The notes beneath the pieces are model-generated. The model searched no databases and was not told the DNA's origin. It was given only the letters and a program-made list of their open reading frames with translations. From Gp6-AA40 sp963742105 (GTDB lineage: Bacteria > Acidobacteriota > Vicinamibacteria > Vicinamibacterales > UBA2999), in contig CAVUKN010000007.1 of the NCBI GenBank assembly GCA_963742105.1, positions 1,364,001-1,428,000 of the forward strand: a DNA stretch of 64,000 bases, given 5' to 3'. The position numbers and the translations under genes were made by a program. Below are positions 35,328 through 44,857 of the stretch, in pieces. Position 1 is the first letter of the stretch. Each line of letters begins with the position of its first letter.

Positions 35328-36722
35328 TCAGGAGATGGCAGTGCGGCGGACGGTTGCGGTCCGCGACATCAAGTCCTCGACCCACGCTCCGAGCGGACGG
35401 TGCGCGCGAGCGCGCACCGTCTCCAGAACCGGTTGCAACGGAGGCAGACTGGACCAGCGGAACAGCGCCGCGGACGCCAGCAGCGGCACCACAATTTCGA
35501 GTGGGGCTCGCAGTCGCGAGCCGGCGCCGAAGGACAGTCCGGACGCGAGCGTCAAAATCGAGCAGATGGCGACCATCACAACCAGGAATCGCTCGTTCAG
35601 CGTAGCCGGGCGGCGGCGAAGAAGCTTCGCGAGATCCCACAACGCGACCGCCGCCAAGATCAACAGTGCGCCCCAGGCTGTGCCGAGCACGACGATGTCG
35701 CCGCGAAAATTCAGACGTGCAGCCCGCAATACGTCTGGTGAGGGGTGAAGTGTATGCTCCAATGCACTCGCGCCAAACGCCCGCACCGTTCGAAACGGGT
35801 GCTCACGAAACACCGTCATGGCGCGTGTCCAGCGTTCACGGTCGAGCGCCGCCGAGTGCGGTGGAAGGCCCCACGCGGTCTCCTCGCTCGCGGCTGACTT
35901 CGAGACGGCATAACGGCTCTCGCCGGCGAGGTCAGCTCTCACGCGCGCCGCCAGATAGGCCCACGCCGTCTGTGAGGTGACGTCTGTGAGTCCGTCGAAA
36001 TCCGCCTCCCTATGGTTACGGGTGACCCACGCCGCCGGGGGTCCAACAGCGCAGACGAGGGTGACCACACCTAACGCCCAGCTAATCGAGCGCTTGTGAC
36101 CGACACACACCAGAAGCGCCAGGGGGGTGAGCACGACGAGCGGGGAAAACGGTCGAACGAGAACAGCCAACCCGGTCAGGACGCCAACGCACGCGGCAGC
36201 AGCCACGGCCGTACGACCTCGCCCACTCACGGCCAGGTGGAGCATTGCCAACATCGCCGTCAACATGAAGACGAATAAACCGTCGGAAATTGGAATACCG
36301 GCCAACACCGCGCCCCAGGGCGACAATCCGGCGAGCACGGCACCAACAAGGGCCACGGCGGGCGGAAACATCCGACTGGCGAGCCAATAGAGCAATACGG
36401 GCCCCAGTGAGAGGACCATCGCTTGTGCAATAAGCACTTTTCGCAGATCGGGTCCGACCAGGAGAAACAGTCCGGCAAGAAATGCCGGATATCCAGGCGT
36501 TCGATGGAACGTCGGCTGGCCGTGCAGATCCACGTACGCGTGTTTTTCGATCAGGGCATGCGCCGGTGCAACGTAGGTCGCTGCATCGGAGTAGATCACG
36601 AGCAGATTCGCAGGATCCGTTCGCGAGGTCATGAACAAGCGTGGCAGCGCGGAGCACACCAGCACCAGCAGCCACGCGGCGACCGGGTTCGCTCTCACCC
36701 AGCGGGAAAGCTGCCCGTGCAT
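35328..36722 (-). CDS. GT39-like membrane glycosyltransferase, paralogue 2
   Basis: A 464-residue polytopic protein, paralogous to the gene immediately downstream. HGQLSRWVRANPVAAWLLVLV opens the first helix; YSDAATYVAPAHALIE and TFHRTPGYPAFLAGLFLLVGP follow. Both paralogues contain the HP(F/W)RTV(R/Y)AFGASA block after the helical core. Local duplication is the likely origin. The start at 36722 leaves 19 bases after the beta-helix gene stop. Confidence 0.8.
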   Translation of the reverse strand: MHGQLSRWVRANPVAAWLLVLVCSALPRLFMTSRTDPANLLVIYSDAATYVAPAHALIEKHAYVDLHGQPTFHRTPGYPAFLAGLFLLVGPDLRKVLIAQAMVLSLGPVLLYWLASRMFPPAVALVGAVLAGLSPWGAVLAGIPISDGLFVFMLTAMLAMLHLAVSGRGRTAVAAAACVGVLTGLAVLVRPFSPLVVLTPLALLVCVGHKRSISWALGVVTLVCAVGPPAAWVTRNHREADFDGLTDVTSQTAWAYLAARVRADLAGESRYAVSKSAASEETAWGLPPHSAALDRERWTRAMTVFREHPFRTVRAFGASALEHTLHPSPDVLRAARLNFRGDIVVLGTAWGALLILAAVALWDLAKLLRRRPATLNERFLVVMVAICSILTLASGLSFGAGSRLRAPLEIVVPLLASAALFRWSSLPPLQPVLETVRARAHRPLGAWVEDLMSRTATVRRTAIS

Positions 36723-36741
36723 GTTTCCCGATCGGAATGGG

Positions 36742-37851
36742 TTAGCGGTTCCCCGACGTTCGGGTCTCGTCTCCCAGGTCCACAAGCTGCTGGCCGTTCA
36801 TCGCGTTGTCGTTGACAACCGTGCCGCGCGCGTATTGCACCAGGATTCCCGGGAACGGCCCGTTCTCGTAGATGTTGTTGTCGAACACCTGGTTGTTCAG
36901 GCCATTGGTGTAGACGAGGATTCCGCCGCGATTGCGGTAGATCGTGTTGCCGGTGATGACGTTGTCCTCGCCCCAGGCGATCACGATCCCGTAGTTGGTC
37001 CCGCCGTGGGTGCCGTTGTCGTAGATGCGGTTCCGGCGGATGCTATTGCGACTGACGATCTGCGGCCCGCTGTTGTCGTAGAAGTGCATGCCATAGCCGC
37101 TGTTGTTGTAGACGCTATTACCCTCGATGAGATTGTCGCTGGTACTGATGTACATCCCGTAGCCGGAATTCTCGCCTGGGTAGCGACCATTGTCGTGAAT
37201 CGACGAATCGATGATCTCGTTGAACGGCGAATTGCCGTTGGTGCTGGAAAATCCGATTCCCACACCTTGGTTGTTCATGATTTCCAGCCGCAGGAAGCGG
37301 TTATGGTGTGAGCCGTAGCCGACGTACACACCGGTCGGACCAGCACCAGTGCCGAAGGTCTGATTCGACATGTCGATCACCAGGTCCTGGAAAATCAGGT
37401 AGGACGGCGCGCCGGTCGTCAGCCGAATACCTTCGCGACCCTCCGGTGCCATGATCGTCACCCTCTCGCCGGGTTGCCCGGCAATCGTGATCGGCTTCGT
37501 CCATGACGCGCCGCTGTGAATCGTCGCGGCCTGCGAATCGATCACATTGTCGCCGCCCGTATACGTGCCGCCGCGCACGAACAACGTGTCACCGGCCTGG
37601 AGCTGGCTGACCGCGTACTTCAAAGTCTGCCACGGTTGCGCGATCGAACCAGGACTCCGATCGCTGCCGCTCGGCGACACGTAAAGCGTTCTGGGCCCCG
37701 CCGGTGTCGGAGCGCTGGGCGCCGCGCCTCCTCCGCACGCCGCGAGGATAACGAGGGCGACAACCTGCACGCGTGAAAAGATGGCCCGCCCTCGCCCGCT
37801 CTTTCTTGCTGGTTCGTTCGAGATGGAGTGCACGACGTCCTGGGGTTTCAT
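36742..37851 (-). CDS. Right-handed beta-helix lipoprotein
   Basis: A 369-residue exported protein with a lipobox-like signal end (VVALVILAACGGG), so probably a lipoprotein. RTLYVSPSGSDRSPGSIAQP and DTLFVRGGTYTG mark the start of the parallel beta-helix (PbH1, pectate-lyase-like). Repeated rungs include GSHHNRFLRLEIMNN, GYGMYISTSDNLIEGN, VYNNSGYGMHFYDN and NVITGNTIYRNRGG. Such proteins bind or cleave polysaccharides; no clear catalytic residues are assigned. A close paralogue lies divergently at 38333-39589. The ATG at 37851 is chosen because it gives a signal peptide. Confidence 0.82.
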   Translation of the reverse strand: MKPQDVVHSISNEPARKSGRGRAIFSRVQVVALVILAACGGGAAPSAPTPAGPRTLYVSPSGSDRSPGSIAQPWQTLKYAVSQLQAGDTLFVRGGTYTGGDNVIDSQAATIHSGASWTKPITIAGQPGERVTIMAPEGREGIRLTTGAPSYLIFQDLVIDMSNQTFGTGAGPTGVYVGYGSHHNRFLRLEIMNNQGVGIGFSSTNGNSPFNEIIDSSIHDNGRYPGENSGYGMYISTSDNLIEGNSVYNNSGYGMHFYDNSGPQIVSRNSIRRNRIYDNGTHGGTNYGIVIAWGEDNVITGNTIYRNRGGILVYTNGLNNQVFDNNIYENGPFPGILVQYARGTVVNDNAMNGQQLVDLGDETRTSGNR

Positions 37852-38332
37852 AACAGCCGCTCCCTGCGCCGGCGCCCACGGGGACGTCGGCCGATTACGG
37901 GTCTTACCAGATTCTGCCTCAACTGCCGCGCCAGTGGACGCGGCACCCGCGTCTTTACACATTTGTCACACATCACCCACGGACCGGCATCGCGCGGTCC
38001 TGGACAACAACCGGCCATGCCGACGCGTCGCTTTTGCCCCATCGACGCGCAGGCGCCGTCCTCGACATCCCGTGCACTGATGTGCCATCCCGGTCGGCGC
38101 AAGTCAACCCCTACCGTGGCGTCTTTCTTCATCCGAAACCGTTTGGAGAGGTCGAGTCTGTACGCCGTACTGCGCCTGTCGGTCACGGCGCCGATACCGC
38201 GCGTAGAGAACATCCACGGAAGACCCGAGGCCAGCCAACACGGTCGTGGGCGACCGGTGGCCGGCGCCGCCGCGGGCAGTGGAGCGCAAACACGGGATGT
38301 GATCCGGTGGTCACGACGGAGACGCAACATAC
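37852..38332. other. Intergenic region between divergent beta-helix genes
   Basis: About 480 bases between two divergent paralogous genes. Open frames cross it on both strands, but none has conserved residues, a plausible start or the codon pattern of the neighbours. It should contain the two promoters and perhaps shared operators; I see no strong consensus promoter, repeat or terminator. Confidence 0.5.
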
Positions 38333-39589
38333 ATGGGACTGAGAATGACGTATCGAGTGGTCCTGCTCGTCGCGGTGGTGACGACCGCCGGATGGGTTCA
38401 GGAAGGTCGCACCCAGGGAAACACCTACTTCGTCGCGACCACCGGCAGCGACGGCGCCGCTGGAACGATCGGGGCGCCCTGGCAGACGATCTCGTTCGCC
38501 GTTGCCCGCTTGCGGGCTGGCGACACACTCTACGTGCGCGGCGGCACCTACACGGGACCCGCCAACCGGATCGACTCGCAGGATTACATGGTGGCGAGCG
38601 GAACCGACCTGCAAACGGGCGCCGTGACGATCGCCGGCTACCCCGGCGAATCGGCCACCATTGTGCCGCCCAACAACATGGCGTGTGTCCGCTATGCCAC
38701 CCGGACGGTGGCCTACGTCATCGTCCAGGACCTGCATTGTGACATGTCGAACTCGACGGTCTCCGGTGGCAGCACGGAGTCCGGCGTCAACGTCTCGTAC
38801 GGCTCCCACCACAACCGCTTCCTCCGCCTCGAGGTGAAGAACAACAGCGGGAACGGGATCGGCTTCGGCACGAACGGGGGCAGCAGCGATTTCAACGAAG
38901 TGATCGACTGCGAGATCCATCACAACGGCATCACCAGTGCCGTCAACTCCGGATACGGCCTGTACATCGACACCAGCGACAACCTGTTCGACGGCAACCG
39001 GATTCACCACAACGTCGGATACGGAATCCACATCTACAATTTCAAATCGTCGGCCCACCGGAACATCGTGCGGAACAACTGGGTGTGGGGTAACGGCACC
39101 GGCGGCGGAACGAACTACGGGATTCTCTACTCGCAAGGCAGCAACGGCCTCGTCTACAACAACGTCGTCTACGGCAATCGCGGCGGGATTCAGGTCTACA
39201 CCAACAGCGACGCGATCGGCGTGTTCAACAACACGGTCGTCAGCAACAGCCCGATGCCCGGAATCGCCCTTCAGTACTACACCGGCGCACCGCGCGTGCA
39301 GAACAACATCGTGTACCGCAACGCCGACGGCATCCGCGACTTCGACGGCAACGCGGCGTCGCAGATCGATCACAACATCATGACCGATCCATCGTTCCAG
39401 GATTTCGCCAACGGCGACTTTTCCCTGACCGCGGGCAGCATCGCCCGCGACACCGGCGTGGCGGTCACCAATGTCACCACGGACATCGCCAGGACGCCAC
39501 GGCCACAGGGCGGACTCTTCGATATCGGCGCGTACGAACTGGGCGCCGCGTCACTGACCGCGCCAATCAACCTGCGCGTCATCCGCTGA
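38333..39589 (+). CDS. Secreted right-handed beta-helix protein
   Basis: A 418-residue protein with a Sec signal peptide (VVLLVAVVTTAGWVQEGRTQ) and no lipobox cysteine. The mature part parallels the gene at 36742-37851: TYFVATTGSDGAAGTIGAPW, DTLYVRGGTYTGP, GSHHNRFLRLEVKNN, GYGLYIDTSDNLFDGN and GNRGGIQVYTN. The C-terminal DPSFQDFANGDFSLTAGS is the segment common to secreted beta-helix proteins (choice-of-anchor type). The ATG at 38333 or the one at 38345 may be used. Probably acts on, or binds, the exopolysaccharide of this locus. Confidence 0.83.
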   Translation: MGLRMTYRVVLLVAVVTTAGWVQEGRTQGNTYFVATTGSDGAAGTIGAPWQTISFAVARLRAGDTLYVRGGTYTGPANRIDSQDYMVASGTDLQTGAVTIAGYPGESATIVPPNNMACVRYATRTVAYVIVQDLHCDMSNSTVSGGSTESGVNVSYGSHHNRFLRLEVKNNSGNGIGFGTNGGSSDFNEVIDCEIHHNGITSAVNSGYGLYIDTSDNLFDGNRIHHNVGYGIHIYNFKSSAHRNIVRNNWVWGNGTGGGTNYGILYSQGSNGLVYNNVVYGNRGGIQVYTNSDAIGVFNNTVVSNSPMPGIALQYYTGAPRVQNNIVYRNADGIRDFDGNAASQIDHNIMTDPSFQDFANGDFSLTAGSIARDTGVAVTNVTTDIARTPRPQGGLFDIGAYELGAASLTAPINLRVIR

Positions 39590-39717
39590 CCTGATTCGCG
39601 CCGCCCGCGCGAGATCGCCGCGTCGCGATGTCGCGCGGCGGCACGGGCCACCCGGCCCGCGCCCCGATCCCTTCCGATATCAACGCCTGCGCGTGTTCTC
39701 GTTGTGTGCGTCCGCGC

Positions 39718-40794
39718 CTACGAACGGTCGGCGGACGCGCGCGTGAGCGCAGAGCTCCATCGTGCCGCTCGGCGGCGAAGCACGGTCGTATCAATGATCC
39801 CGAGGAGAAATCCGAGGCCGTAGCCGATGTGGAAGGCCGAAAACACGACCGGAAGGATCGGCAGCAACGACCATCCGGAGCGAGCGGCCTCGGCGACCGA
39901 TGCGACGCAGGTTGCCGCGAGGTACGCGCCAATCCACACCAGGGCGCCGAGCCGGGCGGTCGCTGACACAGGCGCGAGCACCAGCAGCACGGCTGCCGTG
40001 CCGACGAAGGCGGCCGGAACGACATGCCGCCACGACGCCGGCGTCCCATGCTTCCGAATCACCCGTACCTTCCAGTACCCATACTGGAGGTACTGACGGA
40101 ACAGCCGCGACACGCTGTTCCGCGGGTGGTACCAGCTCCTGATTCGCGGCGACTGCCACACCCTGCCGCCGCTGCGGACAATCCGGAAGTTGAGCTCGTC
40201 GTCCTGGTTTCTGACCAGTTCCTCGTCGAAGCCGCCGAGCCGTTCGAGGTTCGCCCGTCGCCAGCATCCAAGGTAGACGGTATCGACCGCACCCTCGTAG
40301 TGCGGATCGTGCGCCCGCGCGCCACCGGAACCGAATCGGGAGTGGAAGGCGGCGGCAATCGCTCGCCCGACGTATCCCTGCGGAACCGCTACCCATGGGC
40401 CACCGACGTTGTCGGCACCGGTCGTTTCGAGCGTGTGCACGCATTGGCGCACGTAATCCGGCGCGTATTCGGTGTGCACATCGGCGCGGATGATGACGTC
40501 ACCGCGCGAGACCGCGACCGCGGCATTCAGCCCAGTCGAAACGATTTGCCCCGGGTTGTCGATGACCCGCACCCGTGCGTCCCGGGCGAATTGCGACAGC
40601 AACGTCCTCGTGCCGTCGGTCGACATCCCGTCGGCAATGACCAGTTCGAAGCCTCCTGGCGGCTGTTCCTGTGCGAGCAGCGACTCGAGGCAGCGGGCAA
40701 TGTGCAGCCGCTCGTTCCGACAGGGAATCACTACCGAAACGGCAGGACGCGGTGACGACGGCCCGGCCGCGTCTGTACGTGAGGTCACGTTCAC
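39718..40794 (-). CDS. GT2 glycosyltransferase, ExoA-like
   Basis: A 358-residue GT2 enzyme with C-terminal membrane helices, like succinoglycan glucosyltransferase ExoA. VSVVIPCRNERLHIARCLES and ELVIADGMSTDGTR form the nucleotide half; VIIRADVHTEYAPDYV carries the DXD-type motif; VRNQDDELNFRIV and SPRIRSWYHPRNSV follow. Two or three helices near residues 250-330 anchor it. The GTG at 40794 overlaps the methyltransferase stop (GTGA). Confidence 0.88.
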   Translation of the reverse strand: MNVTSRTDAAGPSSPRPAVSVVIPCRNERLHIARCLESLLAQEQPPGGFELVIADGMSTDGTRTLLSQFARDARVRVIDNPGQIVSTGLNAAVAVSRGDVIIRADVHTEYAPDYVRQCVHTLETTGADNVGGPWVAVPQGYVGRAIAAAFHSRFGSGGARAHDPHYEGAVDTVYLGCWRRANLERLGGFDEELVRNQDDELNFRIVRSGGRVWQSPRIRSWYHPRNSVSRLFRQYLQYGYWKVRVIRKHGTPASWRHVVPAAFVGTAAVLLVLAPVSATARLGALVWIGAYLAATCVASVAEAARSGWSLLPILPVVFSAFHIGYGLGFLLGIIDTTVLRRRAARWSSALTRASADRS

Positions 40795-41531
40795 AGGACC
40801 GGCCGTCGGATGACGGCGAGATAATGCGTATTCAGCACGCGCAGGTGTTCCAACAGAAGCGATGCGATCCACGACACCGGAACCAGCCGTCGGCTGATCG
40901 GCGGCGCCAGCGTGATGCGCCGTGTGCGCACGTGACAGCCGGGGAACAGCGAACGCAGCTCTGTGGCGCCGACCCCGCGGACGTGTGGGTTGGCCGGGTT
41001 GTTCACGAAGAAGTCGTACCAGATCACTGCCCCGCCGGGGCGCAGTACCCTGAGCATTTCCGCGGCGACGGCGGCCTTCATCGGGGAATCCAGAATGGAG
41101 GTGAAGACTGTGCTCTGGTGGACGATGTCGAAGTGGCCGTCCGGCCACGGCAGCGCCGATGCGTCACCGACGCGCAGTTCCGGCCGACCGGGTTGCGAGG
41201 TCCCGCCGAATCGCTCCACCGCGCGCGCCACCCGCGTCTCGACCAGGTCGATTCCCGACAGCGCCGCAATCGCCGCTCCCCAACTTTCGAATCGGAGCAA
41301 CTGCTGGCCGTCCCCGCAGCCGATATCGAGGATCCGCTGGCCGGACAGTGGCAGCAGCTTCTCCCGGCGCAGCACGTCGACCATGTGCCGGTCCCGCTGC
41401 TGCTGGGCGAACAGGTTGGCCGGACGCGTGAGCGAATAGAAGTCCGGCGGGTGGATCCCCTCCCGCCGCGCATACTCCGCACGGATGCGCTCGGCTTCTG
41501 CAGTGCTCGCTCTGACTGCCACAGCCTTCAC
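40791..41531 (-). CDS. SAM-dependent methyltransferase
   Basis: A 246-residue class I methyltransferase. ILDIGCGDGQQLLRFESWG is motif I, GDASALPWPDGHFDIVHQS motifs II-III and AAEMLRVLRPGGAVIWYD motif IV. The ATG overlaps the stop of the PaaK-like gene and its stop overlaps the GT2 start, so three genes are translationally coupled. Confidence 0.88.
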   Translation of the reverse strand: MKAVAVRASTAEAERIRAEYARREGIHPPDFYSLTRPANLFAQQQRDRHMVDVLRREKLLPLSGQRILDIGCGDGQQLLRFESWGAAIAALSGIDLVETRVARAVERFGGTSQPGRPELRVGDASALPWPDGHFDIVHQSTVFTSILDSPMKAAVAAEMLRVLRPGGAVIWYDFFVNNPANPHVRGVGATELRSLFPGCHVRTRRITLAPPISRRLVPVSWIASLLLEHLRVLNTHYLAVIRRPVL

Positions 41532-42955
41532 CGGTGCGACACTGCCGCCGCCGCTTCGGCCCGAAGCCGTCGTTTGTCCTCGTCCGTCAGCAGGCAGACG
41601 ACAGCACGGAACTTCCCTGCCGCGGTGCGCGCAATCGTGTCCACCCGGCGGACTGTGACGTCGACGGCGCCTACGTGCAGGCGCATGTTCTCCCGCAACC
41701 GGTCAACGTCGGAGTCGCCGAACCCCTCCGCCGCGTCGACAAGGATGCTGAACGCGTCAAGACGCTCCTGCACCACCTGCGCCTGCCTGATATTCGCAAC
41801 GCCCTTGAACACCGTGTCGAAGCGAATGATGCGGCGGCCGTCGGCGGTGTAGCACGCATCCTCGATGCGCCCGTCGATCCCTTCGATGATCGGAAACTGA
41901 CGCCCGCACGCACACGTCTGATCGCTGGCCCAGCGGGCGTAGTCGCCGATGCGATAGCGGATGAGCGGTTGGAGGACGTTGTAGAGGCCCGTGCACACGA
42001 CTTCCCCTTCGACTTCAGGCGGAACCGGGTGACCGTCGTTGTCCAGGATCTCGAGCACGCCGATCTCCGGGTTCACATGGTACCGGCCATGCTCACACTG
42101 AGATGCCGAGACACACCCCTCCACAGCGCCGTATCGATCGAAGATGCGCGTGTCCCACGCAGTTTCGATCGCCTCTCGCATGTAATCCGCCAGCGGCTCC
42201 GCCGACGTGAACACCCCGCGTACCGCCGGCAGGCGGAGGCCATGCTCGATCGCGTACTCCGCCAGCGGATAGAGGGCACTCGGGTACCCCATCACCACGT
42301 CAGGCTTGAACGTCTCGAGCAGTTCCACGTAGGCGGGCAGAAATTTCGGAGACAGGTGGTAGACCGACGCGTACGCCAGGTTTTCGGCGGGACTGTATCG
42401 CCAGAACGGAGGACGATCCTGGTCGAAGCGACAGATTTTGCGCGCCCCGAACATCAACCGTCGATCGCGGTAGGTTGCCCCGGCCCAGTTCAGGTTCCGG
42501 GCCTCGATCGAGGCCGTTTCGACCGAGTGAAACTCGCGGGTATAGAAGATCTCCGTCGGCGTCCCGGTCGTTCCGCTCGACCGGAAGGTCACGGCTTCGC
42601 GCGGCGACGGTGCGGTGAGAAGGTCCACTGCGTGGGCCCGGAGCTCCTGTTTCGAGAGAATCGGCAACCGCGCGAGCATCTCCCACGGCGTCATCGCCTC
42701 GGTGAGACCCGCGGCTTCGAATCTGGGACGGTAAAACGGCGCCTGCCTGGCGGCATGCAGCACCTGCGCGAGACGGGCAGTCTGGTACTCAGTGAACTGA
42801 CGCGCCGACCACCGCTCGTGGCTCCTGAACTCCTCGACCAGCCGCTCGAAATCGGGTCCGAATCGACGGCGCCGCCACCACATGCCCCAGCCGGCCACCA
42901 TGACTTGCTGCAGCCAAATCGGGCTTGCGAGGTACAGATCGTCGAGTCGACTCAT
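41528..42955 (-). CDS. PaaK/CapK-like AMP-forming ligase
   Basis: A 475-residue member of the phenylacetate-CoA ligase-like (CapK) branch of adenylating enzymes. FRSSGTTGTPTEIFYT is the phosphate-binding loop, RYGAVEG the adenylate motif, and PLIRYRIGDYARW the hinge aspartate region; a cluster CACGRQFP is typical of CapK relatives. A PaaK C-terminal domain follows. In polysaccharide loci such proteins are thought to activate small carboxylic acids for attachment to sugars. Substrate is not predictable. Coupled to the methyltransferase downstream (ATGA overlap). Confidence 0.86.
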   Translation of the reverse strand: MSRLDDLYLASPIWLQQVMVAGWGMWWRRRRFGPDFERLVEEFRSHERWSARQFTEYQTARLAQVLHAARQAPFYRPRFEAAGLTEAMTPWEMLARLPILSKQELRAHAVDLLTAPSPREAVTFRSSGTTGTPTEIFYTREFHSVETASIEARNLNWAGATYRDRRLMFGARKICRFDQDRPPFWRYSPAENLAYASVYHLSPKFLPAYVELLETFKPDVVMGYPSALYPLAEYAIEHGLRLPAVRGVFTSAEPLADYMREAIETAWDTRIFDRYGAVEGCVSASQCEHGRYHVNPEIGVLEILDNDGHPVPPEVEGEVVCTGLYNVLQPLIRYRIGDYARWASDQTCACGRQFPIIEGIDGRIEDACYTADGRRIIRFDTVFKGVANIRQAQVVQERLDAFSILVDAAEGFGDSDVDRLRENMRLHVGAVDVTVRRVDTIARTAAGKFRAVVCLLTDEDKRRLRAEAAAAVSHR

Positions 42956-42968
42956 GGGCGTTGCGGGA

Positions 42969-44844
42969 TCAGATCACGGCAGCTGTCGCGCCGTTCGCGC
43001 CGACCGATTCCCACGATTGCGTGGTCATCACGAGCCCGAGCAGAAACGCTCCTGGCTCGTTGTCGCCTGCCAGAAATGCGCGAATGTGACCGGCGACCAC
43101 TTGTCGATCGAACGGTGCGTCGGCGAGTAATTCGTGACGGGGCAGCCCCTGTACCAGGTCGCGGAGCTGAGGCACCTCCCGCAGGTACGCATTCCATGGG
43201 ACGCCAAAGCCCCACTTTTTATGCGTCAGAATCTCGGCCGGCAATCGGTCGCCGAGGCTGTGCCTCAGAAGCGGCTTGCTCTCCCGCCCGCGCAGTAGCA
43301 CATCGCTGGGGAGAGCTGCGACGCCTTCAACGAGGCGGTAATCGAGAAACGGCACCCGGCATTCGATGGAGGCCCCCATCGTCATCCGATCGTTCCGATC
43401 GAGCACCGAGCACAGGAACGTGTGCTGGTCGCTGTACATCGCCTGTCGCGCGAGGTCGCCGGGATACACGCCCTCGGCTTCGGCGACCACCTGCTCGCGG
43501 AATTCGAGCGGCGCCGGTCCGGCGATCAGCCCGAACCGGGCAAGATCGGTCGGAAATACATCGCAGGCGTTGTAGATCAGCACCTGGCGGAGCGAGCCGA
43601 GCTCAAGCCACTTGCGGAGCTTTCGCCAGCGCGGCGACCCCCAGGCAAGACGGCCCAGAGCCGTGGCCATCGATTGGGCACCACGCAGGAGCAGCGGATG
43701 ACGCAGGGGTTTGTAGCGGACGTACCCGCCCAGCGTCTCGTCGGCGCCCTCGCCCGAGAGCAGCACCGTCACCCGCGGCTTCGCGTGCTCTGAAATCGCC
43801 AGCAGGTGCGTGTCACTGGCGTGGGCCAGTGGCTCGTCGTTGAAGCGGGACGCGGAACGCAACTTCGCGAGCAGCCCCGCCGGTTCAACTTCAATCTCGT
43901 GCGGCTCGAGGGCATATCGCTGCACCACCTGCCGGGCAAGTGGCCGCTCGTCGTAATGGGGCGGAGGGAACCCGACGGTGAAGCTGGCGACGTCGCGGCC
44001 GGCCTGCAAGGCCAGAGATGCCGCGACGGTGCTGGAGTCGAGGCCGCCACTCAGCAGCACACCAACAGGAACGTCGCTGATGCGCCGCAGCCGGACGGCG
44101 TCATCGAACGTGTCGCGATACCACTGATCTGGATCGTTCGGGTACTGCCTCGCGCCGTTCGCGCGTCCGCTCCGCGAGGCTCCACCAACGTCGGATGTCG
44201 ATGCGTCCGTCCTGCCACGTCAGCCAGTGGCCCGGCAGCAGACGACGGATCCCCTCGAACGGCGTCCGCTCTCCTGCCACGTAACGGAAGCACAGGAGTT
44301 CCGACCAGACGCGATGATCAAAGCGCGGCGGAACACCCGCCGCAAAAAGTGCCTTTTCCTCCGAGGCGAAGTAGAGGCGACCGCGATCGACTGCGTAGAA
44401 CAACGGCTTGATGCCGAGCCGGTCACGCGCGATGAACAGGCGGCGTTCGAGCGCATCCCAGACAGCGAACGCGAACATGCCATTCAGCTTGCCGAGCATC
44501 CCGGCGCCCTCGGCCGCAAACAGCTTCAGCACCACCTCCGTATCGGAATCGGAGACGAACTGGTGCCCGCGGGATTCAAGAGACGTGCGGAGCTCGCGAT
44601 AGTTGTAGACCTCGCCGTTGTAGGCGATCCAGAACCGCTGATCCGCGGTGCTCATCGGCATGTGGCCGCGCGGAGACAGGTCCAGAATGGCGAGGCGCCG
44701 CGAGCCAAGGCCGACGCCCTCGCTCACGTAGAGACCCGCGTCATCGGGACCGCGATGCTCCATCTGATCGCGCATGCGGGTCAGCGTCGCGCGGTCGATC
44801 GGCTGCGCCCGATCCGCCGTCACCATCCCGCAAATCGCACACAT
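42969..44844 (-). CDS. Asparagine synthetase-type amidotransferase 1 (one frameshift)
   Basis: A glutamine-hydrolysing AsnB-like enzyme. The N-terminal nucleophile Cys2 is in MCAICGMVTAD, followed by QMEHRGPDDAGLY and IAYNGEVYNYRELR. The synthetase domain has LLSGGLDSSTVAAS (ATP-pyrophosphatase P-loop) and GEGADETLGGYVRY. The two halves lie in different frames; the switch is near 44150, where one surplus base in CGCGAACGGCGCGAGG must be removed to read ARQYPNDPDQWYRDTFDDAV. Most likely a sequence error. In polysaccharide clusters (including exosortase-linked ones) such genes amidate sugar acids; the second copy is at 55079. Confidence 0.88.
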
Positions 44845-44857
44845 ATGAGGTCCTTCG

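Noticed and set aside
37828..38742. 304-codon plus-strand gene crossing the beta-helix promoter gap
   Set aside because: It overlaps the beta-helix genes at both ends in a different frame and has no conserved segment.
41534..43843. 769-codon open frame opposite the PaaK-like and amidotransferase genes
   Set aside because: It lies antisense to two well-supported enzymes, has arginine-rich low-complexity sequence and no family motif; high GC keeps antisense frames open.
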